In this document: positions 26,655 through 35,830 of the stretch, piece by piece
How positions within the stretch are numbered: the first letter of the stretch is position 1
How the letters are laid out: each line of letters opens with the position of its first letter
Source: Gynurincola endophyticus
GTDB taxonomy: Bacteria > Bacteroidota > Bacteroidia > Chitinophagales > Chitinophagaceae
DNA: 64,000 nt
Direction: 5' to 3'
NCBI RefSeq assembly: GCF_003991195.1
Contig: NZ_RCWL01000005.1
Span: forward strand, 133,078-197,077
Translations under genes and position numbers: made by a program
The notes under the pieces: generated by a model
What the model saw: the letters and a program-made list of their open reading frames with translations, nothing else
The model's database searches: none
Told to the model about the DNA's origin: nothing

Positions 26655-27578
26655 ATGAAACATTCGTTTTGGAAGCATATTTGTTATGCAATCATGGCCG
26701 TAACAATGTTGGTGAGCTGCGCAGGGGATACTGCTAATCAGCAGCCCAGGGAAAGCGCTACCAGAGGAACTATTAATATTAGTGTTGACGAGTCTTTTCA
26801 ATTAGTAATTGAGCAGCAGATTTTTGCTTTTGAAGGCTTGTATCCCAACGCAAAAATTAATGTTACCTACAAGCCGGAAGCCGAATGTTTAAAAGATTTG
26901 AATAATGACAGTATCCGGATGGTAATTGTAACACGCGGTTTGAGTGATGATGAAGTGAAGCAATTCGAACAAAGAAAAAGATACAGACCTTCTTTCGGAA
27001 TAGTCGCTTATGATGCTTTGGCAGTTATATTAAATAAAAAGTCTAAAGATACTTTGTTTAAAATGTCTGATATCAAAGCAATGTTAGAGAAGAAAAGTGA
27101 ATACCCTTATAAAGTGGTGGTAGATGGAAAAGTGGCAACCTCTACCGTAAGGTATTTGCAGGATTCGGTATTAAAAAGTAAAGATCTCGGAACAAATATA
27201 GAAGGTGCGGAAAACTCTTTGGGTGTAATTGATTATGTTTCTAAAAATCAGGACGCGATAGGAATTCTGGGAGTAAGCTGGGTAGGAAATAAAGATGATT
27301 CTACTCAATTAAGTTTTTTAGAAAAAGTAAAAATTGCGAAATTAGAGTGTCGGAATTGTGAAGGTACTTATGTAGATCCTGTACAGTATAATATAGCTCA
27401 CGTAAGATATCCTATGTTCAGGCCTTTATATTATATATTAAAGGAAAATTGGAACGGCCTGGGGCATGGATTTGCAAATTTCCTATCCTATGAAAAAGGT
27501 CAGAAGGTTTTTTACCGTTCTTACCTATTACCTGGAAAAATGAGTTTCACCGTAAGAACAGTGGAAATCTCTGAATAA
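26655..27578 (+). CDS. PstS-like substrate-binding lipoprotein
   Basis: 307 residues from the ATG at 26655, which follows AGGAAGA and gives a lipoprotein signal ending at MLVS-Cys22; the longer frame would overlap the previous gene. The mature part starts RGTINISVDESFQLVIEQQI and contains EGLYPNAKINVTYK, the pattern of PstS/PBP-type-II phosphate-binding proteins. No pstABC permease genes are here. In other Bacteroidota such proteins often sit beside TonB-ExbBD genes and a TPR protein rather than in a phosphate importer, so a role in the TonB system is a fair inference. Confidence 0.75.
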   Translation: MKHSFWKHICYAIMAVTMLVSCAGDTANQQPRESATRGTINISVDESFQLVIEQQIFAFEGLYPNAKINVTYKPEAECLKDLNNDSIRMVIVTRGLSDDEVKQFEQRKRYRPSFGIVAYDALAVILNKKSKDTLFKMSDIKAMLEKKSEYPYKVVVDGKVATSTVRYLQDSVLKSKDLGTNIEGAENSLGVIDYVSKNQDAIGILGVSWVGNKDDSTQLSFLEKVKIAKLECRNCEGTYVDPVQYNIAHVRYPMFRPLYYILKENWNGLGHGFANFLSYEKGQKVFYRSYLLPGKMSFTVRTVEISE

Positions 27579-27616
27579 AATAGCAACATTTCAAAATCAA
27601 AAATTAGAAATTGATA

Positions 27617-29254
27617 ATGATGAAGAAGTCATTCAGTTTATTGGCAGTGGTTGTTCTTTCGGGCAACGTGCTTTTTGCTCAGAGTGTAGAGCAAGGAAAG
27701 AAAATGTTTTATTATGAGCGCTATACCAGCGCTAAAGAAAACTTTCAAAAAGTAGTGGAAGGTAATCCTGGCAATACTGAAGCAGTTTATTGGTTAGGAC
27801 AAACTTTATTCAAGTTAAAAGACTCTGTTGGAGCACAGAAACTATATCAGGATGCTTTGGCGAAAAGCAGCTCAGATCCTTTATTATTAGTTGCTGCAGG
27901 ACACAGCGACCTGAAGTTCGGTAAAACAGCCGAAGCTCGTCAGAAATTCGAAACAGCTATTACCGCTTCAAAAGGAAGATCGGTTGATATTTATAACGCA
28001 ATCGGCAGAGCAAACGTTGACTCTAAACTGGGCGATGCTGATTATGCTATCGACAAATTGAAAGCGGCTACCCTGATTAAAAAGTTCAACGATCCTGAAA
28101 CGTATGTTTTAATGGGCGATGCATACCGTAAAAAAACAGACGGTGGACATGCCATTACCAGCTATAGCCAGGCTTTGGCGATCGATGGCAGCTACGCTGC
28201 TGCTAAATACAAAGAAGGTAAATTATATCAGACTCAGGGTGAAACAAGTGCTGACTTATATGTACCTGCCTTTGAATCTGCCATCAGCAAAGATGCAGGT
28301 TTCAAACCAGCCTATTATGAATTATTCTACCACTGGTATTCAAGAGATTTAAATAAAGCTTCTGAATATTTCGCTAAATATGAGCAAAATGCAGACAGAG
28401 ACGCTAATCTGGAGTATACCAAATTAGATCTTGCTTATGTAAAAGGTGAGTATGCTGCTGCAAAACAAAAAGCACTGGAATTAACGCAGTCTATGGGCGA
28501 CAAAGTGAGTCCGAGAATGTACCGTATGGCAGCTTTCGCTTCTGACACATTAGGTCAGCCGGAAGATGCTAAAAAATACATCGAAACTTTCTTTGCTGAA
28601 GCAAACGAAGATGCCCCGGCACTGCCTACAGACTATTTATTGTTAGCTAAAACCGATTTGAAATTAGGCGATACTGCAGCGGTTTTAGAAGCAATTAAAA
28701 GAGGTGATGCATTAGATGCTGACAAAAACGATAAAATTAAATTCCTGAATGAAGCTTCTGCGTTTACGGCAAAAAATAGCCTGAAAGCTGCGAAAGCGTA
28801 TGTTCAGGGTATGATCTACCGTGCAAAAGAAACACCGAGCAACAGAGATTTATACGATTACGGATATGCTTATTATCAGGCAGGTATGTATGATTCTTCT
28901 TATGCTATTTTCAATACTTATATTGAGAAATATCCAACAGAATCATTCGGTTATTTATGGTCAGCATACAGCGCCAACGCATTAGATGATGATGAAATGT
29001 CAAAAGGGTTAGCTTACCCGGCGTGGAACCTGTTTGTTACAAAAATGGAAGAATTGAATCAGGTGAATGCTGTAAAAGACGCTTACATCCGTGCTAACTT
29101 TATCTTGGCACAATATGAAGTAAATGTCAGCAAAGAGTATCAAAAAGCACTCGACCACTTTAACAAAGTACTGGCTGTAGATTCAGCAAATGAAAATGCG
29201 GTTAAATTTAAAGAGGTGGTGGAGAATATTATTAAAAATCAAAAAGGCAAATAA
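27617..29254 (+). CDS. TPR-repeat periplasmic protein
   Basis: 545 residues from the first ATG of a tandem pair; a signal peptide ends at VLFAQ. The body is helical, with recurring TPR-like units such as GNTEAVYWLGQTLFKLKDSV, ETYVLMGDAYRKKTDGGHAI and NRDLYDYGYAYYQAGMYDSS, ending with a last repeat near residue 515. TPR proteins are protein-interaction scaffolds; the partner is unknown. It is the last gene of the small operon with the PstS-like lipoprotein and ends at a strong terminator. Confidence 0.8.
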   Translation: MMKKSFSLLAVVVLSGNVLFAQSVEQGKKMFYYERYTSAKENFQKVVEGNPGNTEAVYWLGQTLFKLKDSVGAQKLYQDALAKSSSDPLLLVAAGHSDLKFGKTAEARQKFETAITASKGRSVDIYNAIGRANVDSKLGDADYAIDKLKAATLIKKFNDPETYVLMGDAYRKKTDGGHAITSYSQALAIDGSYAAAKYKEGKLYQTQGETSADLYVPAFESAISKDAGFKPAYYELFYHWYSRDLNKASEYFAKYEQNADRDANLEYTKLDLAYVKGEYAAAKQKALELTQSMGDKVSPRMYRMAAFASDTLGQPEDAKKYIETFFAEANEDAPALPTDYLLLAKTDLKLGDTAAVLEAIKRGDALDADKNDKIKFLNEASAFTAKNSLKAAKAYVQGMIYRAKETPSNRDLYDYGYAYYQAGMYDSSYAIFNTYIEKYPTESFGYLWSAYSANALDDDEMSKGLAYPAWNLFVTKMEELNQVNAVKDAYIRANFILAQYEVNVSKEYQKALDHFNKVLAVDSANENAVKFKEVVENIIKNQKGK

Positions 29255-29300
29255 GCTGTATTTCGATTTTAATATAAAAAAATTCCCGATTTAGGAAATT

Positions 29301-29340
29301 AAAAATCCCGATCGATTTTGTCGATCGGGATTTTTATTTT
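29301..29340 (+). terminator. Intrinsic terminator before the nuo operon
   Basis: A perfect 15-bp stem (29301-29315 with 29321-29335, loop TTTTG) with a T-rich tail, insulating nuo from the upstream genes. Confidence 0.85.
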
Positions 29341-29360
29341 ATTGATTTTCACCAATTATC

Positions 29361-29391
29361 TTGAAATTTGTCTTAGTAAACCTTATTTTTG
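29361..29391 (+). promoter_or_regulatory. Candidate nuo operon promoter
   Basis: A -33 TTG (29361-29363) and a -7 TATTTTTG (29384-29391) are 20 bases apart, fitting the Bacteroidota promoter. The nuoA ATG follows 18 bases after the -7 box. Confidence 0.6.
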
Positions 29392-29409
29392 TTAGAAACT
29401 AAGCGAGTT

Positions 29410-29805
29410 ATGAATATATACTTGTTACAAGCACAACATGCAGACAGTGCTTATTGGTATTTTCCAATCGCTTTGCAGTTTTTGTTTGCCATTGGATTTG
29501 TAGTTATCACCATAGCTGCGACCCATTTACTGGGCCCCTCAAGAAAAACCGCTGATAAATTAGCCAATTTTACCAGTGGGATTGAGTCTCATGGTGATGC
29601 CCGCCAACCCATGGCCATCAAATACTTCTTAGTGGCAATTTTATTCGTACTATTTGATGTTGAAGTAATTTTCTTCTATCCTTATGCAGTGAACTTCAGA
29701 GAGCTCGGATGGCAAGGTTTTGCCGCAGTAATGATGTTCGTAGGGTTTTTCCTGTGTGGGTTTATTTATGTGTGGAAGAAAGGAGCATTGAATTGGGAAG
29801 ACTAA
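29410..29805 (+). CDS. nuoA: NADH-quinone oxidoreductase subunit A
   Basis: 131 residues from the ATG at 29410; an upstream TTG in frame would overlap the promoter. Three membrane segments (about residues 16-38, 72-92, 100-120), with LGPSRKTADKL in the first loop and the family signature VAILFVLFDVEVIFFYPYA. It is part of the membrane arm of complex I, next to NuoH and the quinone site. First gene of the 14-subunit operon. Confidence 0.95.
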   Translation: MNIYLLQAQHADSAYWYFPIALQFLFAIGFVVITIAATHLLGPSRKTADKLANFTSGIESHGDARQPMAIKYFLVAILFVLFDVEVIFFYPYAVNFRELGWQGFAAVMMFVGFFLCGFIYVWKKGALNWED

Positions 29806-29863
29806 TAACCTGTTATTTACGTTATTAGGAACAATATTGATCCATATCGAAACAATTAAGTTT

Positions 29864-30442
29864 ATGGCACGTCCGGTACAACATAATATTTATGGGCAAA
29901 CTTCGGTAAAACTCGTTCACGAAAGTCCTGACGGGTATACCGGAGAAGGTTTTTTCGCTACCTCACTTTCTCAAGTAGTGGGTTTGGCGCGTAAAAATTC
30001 TCTATGGCCCTTACCGTTCGCAACTTCCTGTTGTGGAATTGAATTCATGGCAACAATGGGCTCTAACTACGATTTGGCTCGTTTTGGTGCTGAGCGTGTA
30101 GGGTTTTCACCACGCCAATGTGATCTTTTGATGGTGATGGGTACTATCGCTAAAAAAATGGCTCCCGTTGTTCGTCAGGTGTATTTACAAATGGCAGAAC
30201 CGAGATGGGTAATTGCAATGGGTGCATGCGCCAGCAGTGGTGGAATATTCGATACTTATAGCGTTCTGCAGGGAATCGATCAGATTATTCCTGTAGATGT
30301 ATATATTCCGGGCTGTCCGCCAAGGCCGGAAGCTGTAATTGATGGCGTAATGAGAATACAGGACCTGGTAGGCAAGGAAGATATCCGCCGCAGAAATAGT
30401 CCTCAGTATAAAGCTTTATTAGAAAGTTACGGCATTCAATAA
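29864..30442 (+). CDS. nuoB: NADH-quinone oxidoreductase subunit B
   Basis: 192 residues from the ATG at 29864; the in-frame TTG upstream is less likely. Ligands of the N2 [4Fe-4S] cluster are present: FATSCCGIEFMA, GACASSGGIFDTY and VYIPGCPPRPEA. N2 passes electrons to the quinone. It lies in the connecting module of complex I with NuoC, NuoD and NuoI. Confidence 0.97.
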   Translation: MARPVQHNIYGQTSVKLVHESPDGYTGEGFFATSLSQVVGLARKNSLWPLPFATSCCGIEFMATMGSNYDLARFGAERVGFSPRQCDLLMVMGTIAKKMAPVVRQVYLQMAEPRWVIAMGACASSGGIFDTYSVLQGIDQIIPVDVYIPGCPPRPEAVIDGVMRIQDLVGKEDIRRRNSPQYKALLESYGIQ

Positions 30443-30471
30443 TAATCTTTACGATTGAAATAACAAAGCAC

Positions 30472-30975
30472 ATGGCATTATCTTACGATCATATAAAAGA
30501 ACGGTTATTGCAGAAGTTTGGTGAAGAGGTCACCGGCTTTGAAGAACCTCATGGGATGTTGACGTTTGAAGCAACTGCAGCAATGAATCTGAAAGTATTG
30601 CAGTTTCTTTATGACGAGGATGATCTTGCATTTCGCTTCTTAACAGACCTTCAGGCGGTGCATTATCCGCACGATAAAGGAAGAGAGTTGGCAGTAGTGT
30701 ATCACCTGCATAACCTCGTTGAAAATGTTCGTTTACGTTTCAAAATATATGTTCCGGTAGAAAGCCCAGACGTTTTCAGCGCTACACGTTTGTTTGAATC
30801 AGCAAACTGGATGGAACGCGAAACATATGATTTCTTCGGTGTGCAATTTGTCGGTCATCCGAATTTAAAACGTATTCTCAATGTTGATGAAATGGATTAT
30901 TTCCCACTAAGGAAAGAATTTCCATTGGAAGATCAAACCAGAATCGATAAAGATGACGACATGTTTGGTAGATAA
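30472..30975 (+). CDS. nuoC: NADH-quinone oxidoreductase subunit C
   Basis: 167 residues. The 30-kDa subunit signature is seen in ESANWMERETYDFFGVQFVG and HPNLKRILNVDEM, with the end PLRKEFPLEDQ. It is a separate gene, not fused to nuoD as in E. coli. It is a structural part of the peripheral arm. Confidence 0.94.
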   Translation: MALSYDHIKERLLQKFGEEVTGFEEPHGMLTFEATAAMNLKVLQFLYDEDDLAFRFLTDLQAVHYPHDKGRELAVVYHLHNLVENVRLRFKIYVPVESPDVFSATRLFESANWMERETYDFFGVQFVGHPNLKRILNVDEMDYFPLRKEFPLEDQTRIDKDDDMFGR

Positions 30976-31025
30976 TATTTCTATCAACAGAAAACCTATT
31001 TCTTTAAGCTAAATGATAGACAGTA

Positions 31026-32261
31026 ATGTCTGACGTAATACATCATTCAAATATCAGATTACCCGAAGGGTCAATCGGTAAAGAAACATCTACTTTAAAT
31101 CTTGGTCCAACCCACCCTGCAACGCACGGCGTGTTCCAGAATATTCTGGAGTTGGACGGAGAAAGAATTGTTTCTGCTGAACAAACTGTAGGGTATATCC
31201 ACCGTGCATTTGAAAAGCTGGCTGAAAGAAGACCACTTTATCAGGTGACACCGATTACCGACCGTTTAAACTATTGTTCCTCTCCCATTAATAATATCGG
31301 GTGGCATTTAACCTGCGAAAAGCTTTTAGGCATTGAAACGCCTAAGCGTGTTGATTACCTGCGTGTAATCATCATGGAGCTGGCTCGTATTGCCGATCAC
31401 CTGATCTGTTCTTCTATCATGGGGGTAGACTCTGGTGCGTTCACAGGATTCCTGTATGTAATGCAATACCGTGAATTGATTTACGAAATCTATGAAGAAG
31501 TTTGCGGTTCGAGACTAACTACCAATATTGGTAGAATCGGTGGTTTCGAAAGAAACTTTACGCCGGTAGCATTCCAGAAACTGGAGAAATTCTTAGCAGA
31601 ATATCCGAAAGTGCTGAAAGAGTTTGAAGACCTGTTTACCAGAAACAGAATCTTTATGGAACGTTGTATCGGTGCTGGTCCGATCAGTGCTGAAAGAGCA
31701 TTGAACTACGGATTTACAGGCCCGAATTTAAGAGCTGCAGGTGTGGATTATGACGTTCGTATTCATACACCATATTCTTCTTATGAAGAATTCGATTTTG
31801 AAGTACCTGTAGGTACTACAGGCGATTGCTACGACCGTTTCCTCGTAAGAAATGCTGAAATGTGGCAGTCTCTCCGAATTATCGAACAAGCTTATAGCAA
31901 AGTAAAAAATATGTCGGAAGCAGAAAGTCAGATCTATCATGCCGACATTCCAGAATATTATTTGCCGAAGAAAGAAGATGTTTACACTAAAATGGAAGCA
32001 TTAATCTGGCACTTCAAAATTATTATGGGTGAAATCAAAATTCCGAAAGGAGAATTGTATTTCCCGGTTGAAGGTGCTAACGGTGAATTAGGATATTATT
32101 TAATTAGTGATGGAGGAAGAACTCCTTATCGTTTGCACTTCCGCCGTCCTAGTTTTATCTATTATCAGGCTTACGAAGAACTAATCAAAGACGGTATGCT
32201 GGCCGACGCGGTTATTGTAATGAGTAGCTTGAACTTAATTGCAGGTGAATTAGACGCATAA
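31026..32261 (+). CDS. nuoD: NADH-quinone oxidoreductase subunit D
   Basis: 411 residues. The 49-kDa subunit motif LGPTHPATHGVFQNILELDG is near the N-terminus (about residue 26), which forms part of the quinone site. RIGGFERNFTP and the C-terminal SLNLIAGELDA are also typical. Related to the large subunit of [NiFe] hydrogenases, without its metal-binding Cys. Confidence 0.96.
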   Translation: MSDVIHHSNIRLPEGSIGKETSTLNLGPTHPATHGVFQNILELDGERIVSAEQTVGYIHRAFEKLAERRPLYQVTPITDRLNYCSSPINNIGWHLTCEKLLGIETPKRVDYLRVIIMELARIADHLICSSIMGVDSGAFTGFLYVMQYRELIYEIYEEVCGSRLTTNIGRIGGFERNFTPVAFQKLEKFLAEYPKVLKEFEDLFTRNRIFMERCIGAGPISAERALNYGFTGPNLRAAGVDYDVRIHTPYSSYEEFDFEVPVGTTGDCYDRFLVRNAEMWQSLRIIEQAYSKVKNMSEAESQIYHADIPEYYLPKKEDVYTKMEALIWHFKIIMGEIKIPKGELYFPVEGANGELGYYLISDGGRTPYRLHFRRPSFIYYQAYEELIKDGMLADAVIVMSSLNLIAGELDA

Positions 32262-32279
32262 CCGAAAAAAGCAACGAAT

Positions 32280-32777
32280 ATGGTTAAATTTTCAGATGAG
32301 AAATTATCAAAAGTAGCAACGATCATTGCACGTTATCCGGAAGGAAAACAAAAAAGTGCATTGATTCCTTTGCTGCACCTTGCTCAGGAAGAATTCGGTT
32401 GGTTGAGTGCTGAAACAATGGATTATGTAGCAGGATTGTTACAAATTGAACCTATTGAGGTTTATGAAGTAGCTACCTTCTATACCATGTTTAATCTGAA
32501 ACCTGTTGGTAAATTCGTTTTTGAAGTATGCCAGACGGGCCCTTGTATGATCAATGGAAGCGATGATATCGTAGCCTATATCAAAGAAACATTAGGAATT
32601 GAAGTAGGACAAACTACCAGCGATGGAATGTTTACACTGAAAGTGGCCGAATGTTTAGGTGCCTGCGGATATGCTCCTATGATGCAATTGGGCAAACATT
32701 TCAAAGAGCATTTAACAAAAGAAAGAGTTGACCAGATTATAGCAGAATGCAGATCAAATGCTGCTGCTAATAATTAA
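32280..32777 (+). CDS. nuoE: NADH-quinone oxidoreductase subunit E
   Basis: 165 residues, a thioredoxin-like [2Fe-2S] protein. Cluster Cys residues are visible in CQTGPCM and CLGACGYAPMM; the helix YEVATFYTMFNLKPVGK is diagnostic. It holds cluster N1a in the NADH-dehydrogenase module together with NuoF and NuoG. Unusually, nuoF does not follow directly: an NlpE-like gene intervenes. Confidence 0.95.
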   Translation: MVKFSDEKLSKVATIIARYPEGKQKSALIPLLHLAQEEFGWLSAETMDYVAGLLQIEPIEVYEVATFYTMFNLKPVGKFVFEVCQTGPCMINGSDDIVAYIKETLGIEVGQTTSDGMFTLKVAECLGACGYAPMMQLGKHFKEHLTKERVDQIIAECRSNAAANN

Positions 32778-32873
32778 CCTAAAGCAAATCTAAACCGTAT
32801 TCATCACTGAGTACGTGTATAAAAAATACGGAATAGTGATGTTAAGAAATAACAATTTTCAAAAAACATCATT

Positions 32874-33287
32874 ATGAAAAAAGTATTTGCATTTGTTTTG
32901 ATCGCTGCATGTTTTGCATGCAAAAGCGAAGAGAATAAAAATCAGAATTCCGTTTCACCAGATGAAAACCTGACAACGTCAAAAGCTGTGGAACAATATA
33001 AAGGATTAATTCCTTGTGCGGATTGTATGGGAATTGAAGTGGTATTGACTTTAAATGATGATCATTCTTATGTAGAGTCAAATACTTACCTCACAGATAA
33101 AGAAGGAAACCCGCAACACAAAGAAGAAGGGTCTTACGAGTGGAAAGGAGATACATTACTGTTGAACAGAAAGGAAGGTGTGTCGAAAAGATTCAGAACA
33201 GATACAGCTTTAATGGCAATTGACATGGAAGGAAAACTGATGAACGACGAATTCGGAATGAAGTATAATTTGAAGAAAGTATTTTAA
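32874..33287 (+). CDS. NlpE-like lipoprotein inside the nuo operon
   Basis: 137 residues. A lipoprotein signal peptide ends with ACFA-Cys16. The mature part has YKGLIPCADCMGIEVVLTL (Cys48 and Cys51), the CxxC signature of the NlpE N-terminal domain, followed by a small beta-barrel pattern (EEGSYEWKGDTLLL). In E. coli NlpE senses copper and misrouted lipoproteins for the Cpx system. Here the single-domain form sits between nuoE and nuoF, 96 bases after nuoE and 26 before nuoF. A link to metal or redox stress at the envelope is possible but unproven. Confidence 0.82.
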   Translation: MKKVFAFVLIAACFACKSEENKNQNSVSPDENLTTSKAVEQYKGLIPCADCMGIEVVLTLNDDHSYVESNTYLTDKEGNPQHKEEGSYEWKGDTLLLNRKEGVSKRFRTDTALMAIDMEGKLMNDEFGMKYNLKKVF

Positions 33288-33313
33288 ATAAAAGGTAAAG
33301 TTCCAATCTAACA

Positions 33314-34672
33314 ATGGGCAGAAAACTTTTAATTGAAAAAGCACATATCGAAGGCATTCGCAGTTTCGACGTATATCGTAGGGAAGGCGGATATCGTAGT
33401 GTTGAAAAAGCACTGAAAACGATGAGCCCCGATGATGTTACCGAAGAAGTGAAAAAAAGCGGACTTAGAGGTAGAGGAGGAGCAGGCTTCCCTACGGGTA
33501 TGAAGTGGAGTTTTCTGGCAAAGCCGGAAGGCGTTCCACGTTACCTCGTATGTAATGCCGACGAATCAGAACCCGGTACGTTTAAAGATCGTTTCCTGAT
33601 GGAAAAAATCCCTCATCTGCTGATTGAAGGATTGATCGTTTCTTCTTATGCGTTAGGTTCTAACAGAACTTATATTTATATCCGCGGTGAATATGCCTGG
33701 ATTGTAGATATTCTGGAAGAAGCTATTGCCGAAGCCAATCAGAATGGCTTTCTCGGTAAAAACATTTTAGGAACCGGCTTCGATTGTCAGATTTATGTTC
33801 AACGTGGAGGAGGTGCCTATATCTGTGGTGAGGAAACTGCCCTGATTGAATCACTGGAAGGTAAAAGAGGAAACCCTCGTATTAAACCTCCATTCCCTGC
33901 TGTAAAAGGTGTATGGGGTTGTCCGACAGTGGTCAATAACGTAGAAACATTAGCAGCTGTCGTGCCTATTATTAATATGGGCGGCGAAGAATATATAAAA
34001 ATCGGTGTAGGCAGATCTACCGGAACCAAATTAATTTCAGCATGCGGTAATATCAATAAACCGGGGGTGTATGAAATTGATATGACTATTTCCGTAGAAG
34101 AGTTTATCTATAGCGATGAGTATTGCGGTGGTATTAAAAACGGGAAACGTTTAAAAGCTTGTATTCCCGGAGGTTCTTCAGTACCTATTTTACCTGCTAA
34201 TCTTTTGTTGAAAACAGCAAAAGGCGAAACACGTATGATGAATTACGAGAGCTTATCAGACGGTGGTTTTGCTACCGGTACAATGATGGGATCAGGCGGA
34301 TTCATCGTGTTAGATGAAGATCAGTGTGTGGTAAAACATACTTTAACGCTGGCGAGATTCTATCGTCATGAGTCTTGCGGACAATGTTCTCCTTGTAGAG
34401 AAGGAACCGGTTGGATGGAGAAAATTCTTCAGAAAATTGAGAGCGGAAGAGGAGAAATGAGCGACATTGATCTTTTATGGGACATACAGAGAAAAATTGA
34501 AGGAAATACAATTTGTCCGTTAGGTGACGCCGCCGCCTGGCCTGTGGCCGCTGCAATCCGTCACTTCCGTGATGAATTTGAATGGCATATCACTAACCGT
34601 GAAGAATGCTTAACCAGAAATTTCGGATTAGCACATTATGCAGATCCATTAGAAGTTTCACCAACCGCTTAA
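33314..34672 (+). CDS. nuoF: NADH-quinone oxidoreductase subunit F
   Basis: 452 residues. The FMN/NADH-binding region has GRGGAGFPTGMKWSF and the glycine-rich RGGGAYICGEETALIESLEG. The N3 [4Fe-4S] ligands are in SCGQCSPCREGTGW (about residues 353-366). It oxidises NADH at the tip of the peripheral arm. Confidence 0.96.
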   Translation: MGRKLLIEKAHIEGIRSFDVYRREGGYRSVEKALKTMSPDDVTEEVKKSGLRGRGGAGFPTGMKWSFLAKPEGVPRYLVCNADESEPGTFKDRFLMEKIPHLLIEGLIVSSYALGSNRTYIYIRGEYAWIVDILEEAIAEANQNGFLGKNILGTGFDCQIYVQRGGGAYICGEETALIESLEGKRGNPRIKPPFPAVKGVWGCPTVVNNVETLAAVVPIINMGGEEYIKIGVGRSTGTKLISACGNINKPGVYEIDMTISVEEFIYSDEYCGGIKNGKRLKACIPGGSSVPILPANLLLKTAKGETRMMNYESLSDGGFATGTMMGSGGFIVLDEDQCVVKHTLTLARFYRHESCGQCSPCREGTGWMEKILQKIESGRGEMSDIDLLWDIQRKIEGNTICPLGDAAAWPVAAAIRHFRDEFEWHITNREECLTRNFGLAHYADPLEVSPTA

Positions 34673-34702
34673 TAATATCGTAGTCTTTTAATAAGATAAG
34701 CA

Positions 34703-35794
34703 ATGGCTGAAGAAAAAAAGTTATTTAAGGTAACGATTGATAATATCACCCTCGACGTAGAGCCGGGAACCACCATCTTGAATGCCGCCCGTCAAATCGG
34801 CGGAGAGGTCGTTCCTCCGGCAATGTGCTATTACAGTAAACTCGAAGGTAGTGGTGGTAAATGCAGAACCTGCCTCGTAGAAGTGGCACAGGGATCTACT
34901 GCTGATCCACGCCCGATGCCGAAACTGGTGGCGTCTTGCAGAACTACCGTAATGGATGGAATGGTGGTAAAAAATATTACCAGCGAAAGAGTTGTAGACG
35001 CAAGAAATGGTGTGGTAGAATTCTTATTGTTGAATCACCCGCTGGATTGTCCGGTTTGTGATCAGGCAGGTGAGTGTCATTTGCAAGACCTCAGCTATGA
35101 GCATGGTAAAGAAGGCACCCGCTACGAATTTAAACGCAGAACTTTCCCTAAACATGATTTAGGAAAATATATACAGTTACACATGACGCGCTGTATTCTT
35201 TGCTACCGTTGTGTGTTTACTGCTGATCAGTTAACCAATAAACGTGTACACGGTATTCTGGATAGAGGTGATCATGCTGAAATAGCTACCTACATTGAGA
35301 AGTCTTTAGATAACGACTTTATCGGAAACGTGATAGATGTTTGCCCGGTAGGAGCCCTTACCGATAAAACTTTCCGTTTTAAAAACCGTGTATGGTTCCT
35401 GAAGCCGGTAGATGCTCATTGTAATTGTAGCAAATGTTCGGGTAAAGTAACATTATGGTACAGAGGTGACGAAGTATTCAGAGTTACTGCCAGAAAAGAT
35501 CAATATGGTGAAGTTGAAGATTGGATTTGTAACGAATGCCGCTTTGAGAAAAAGAAAACCAGTGACTGGATTATCGAAGGGCCGAGAGAAATTTCACGCC
35601 ATTCAGTGATCTCACAAGGGCATTACGTAGGTATGGAAAAACCAAAAGAGCCATTATCTGAAGTTTTAAATGGCCGTCAACCGAAACTGTTGATGGATAT
35701 CCATAGCATCAGTGAGGTGAATAAACCTGGAAAACAGTTGTCGATGATTGATGGTCCTGCACATAGTACCGATTTTCAATCTGAAACAAAGTAA
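34703..35794 (+). CDS. nuoG: NADH-quinone oxidoreductase subunit G, short form
   Basis: 363 residues, about half the length of E. coli NuoG. The N-terminal [2Fe-2S] domain (MCYYSKLEGSGGKCRTCLVE), the N5-type motif (CDQAGECHLQDLSYEHG) and the [4Fe-4S] motif (MTRCILCYRCVFTADQ) are present. After a zinc-like CNCSKCSG segment the protein ends, so the large molybdopterin-oxidoreductase-like domain is missing. Similar short forms occur in aerobic Bacteroidota, so this is probably functional, not a truncation; no remnant of the lost domain follows before nuoH. Confidence 0.9.
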   Translation: MAEEKKLFKVTIDNITLDVEPGTTILNAARQIGGEVVPPAMCYYSKLEGSGGKCRTCLVEVAQGSTADPRPMPKLVASCRTTVMDGMVVKNITSERVVDARNGVVEFLLLNHPLDCPVCDQAGECHLQDLSYEHGKEGTRYEFKRRTFPKHDLGKYIQLHMTRCILCYRCVFTADQLTNKRVHGILDRGDHAEIATYIEKSLDNDFIGNVIDVCPVGALTDKTFRFKNRVWFLKPVDAHCNCSKCSGKVTLWYRGDEVFRVTARKDQYGEVEDWICNECRFEKKKTSDWIIEGPREISRHSVISQGHYVGMEKPKEPLSEVLNGRQPKLLMDIHSISEVNKPGKQLSMIDGPAHSTDFQSETK

Positions 35795-35830
35795 CATTCA
35801 ACTATCATCAAGATAATAATTGCAATAAAA

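Noticed and set aside
34703..35794. nuoG as a pseudogene
   Set aside because: All iron-sulfur motifs are intact, spacing to nuoH is normal and no remnant of the missing domain follows.
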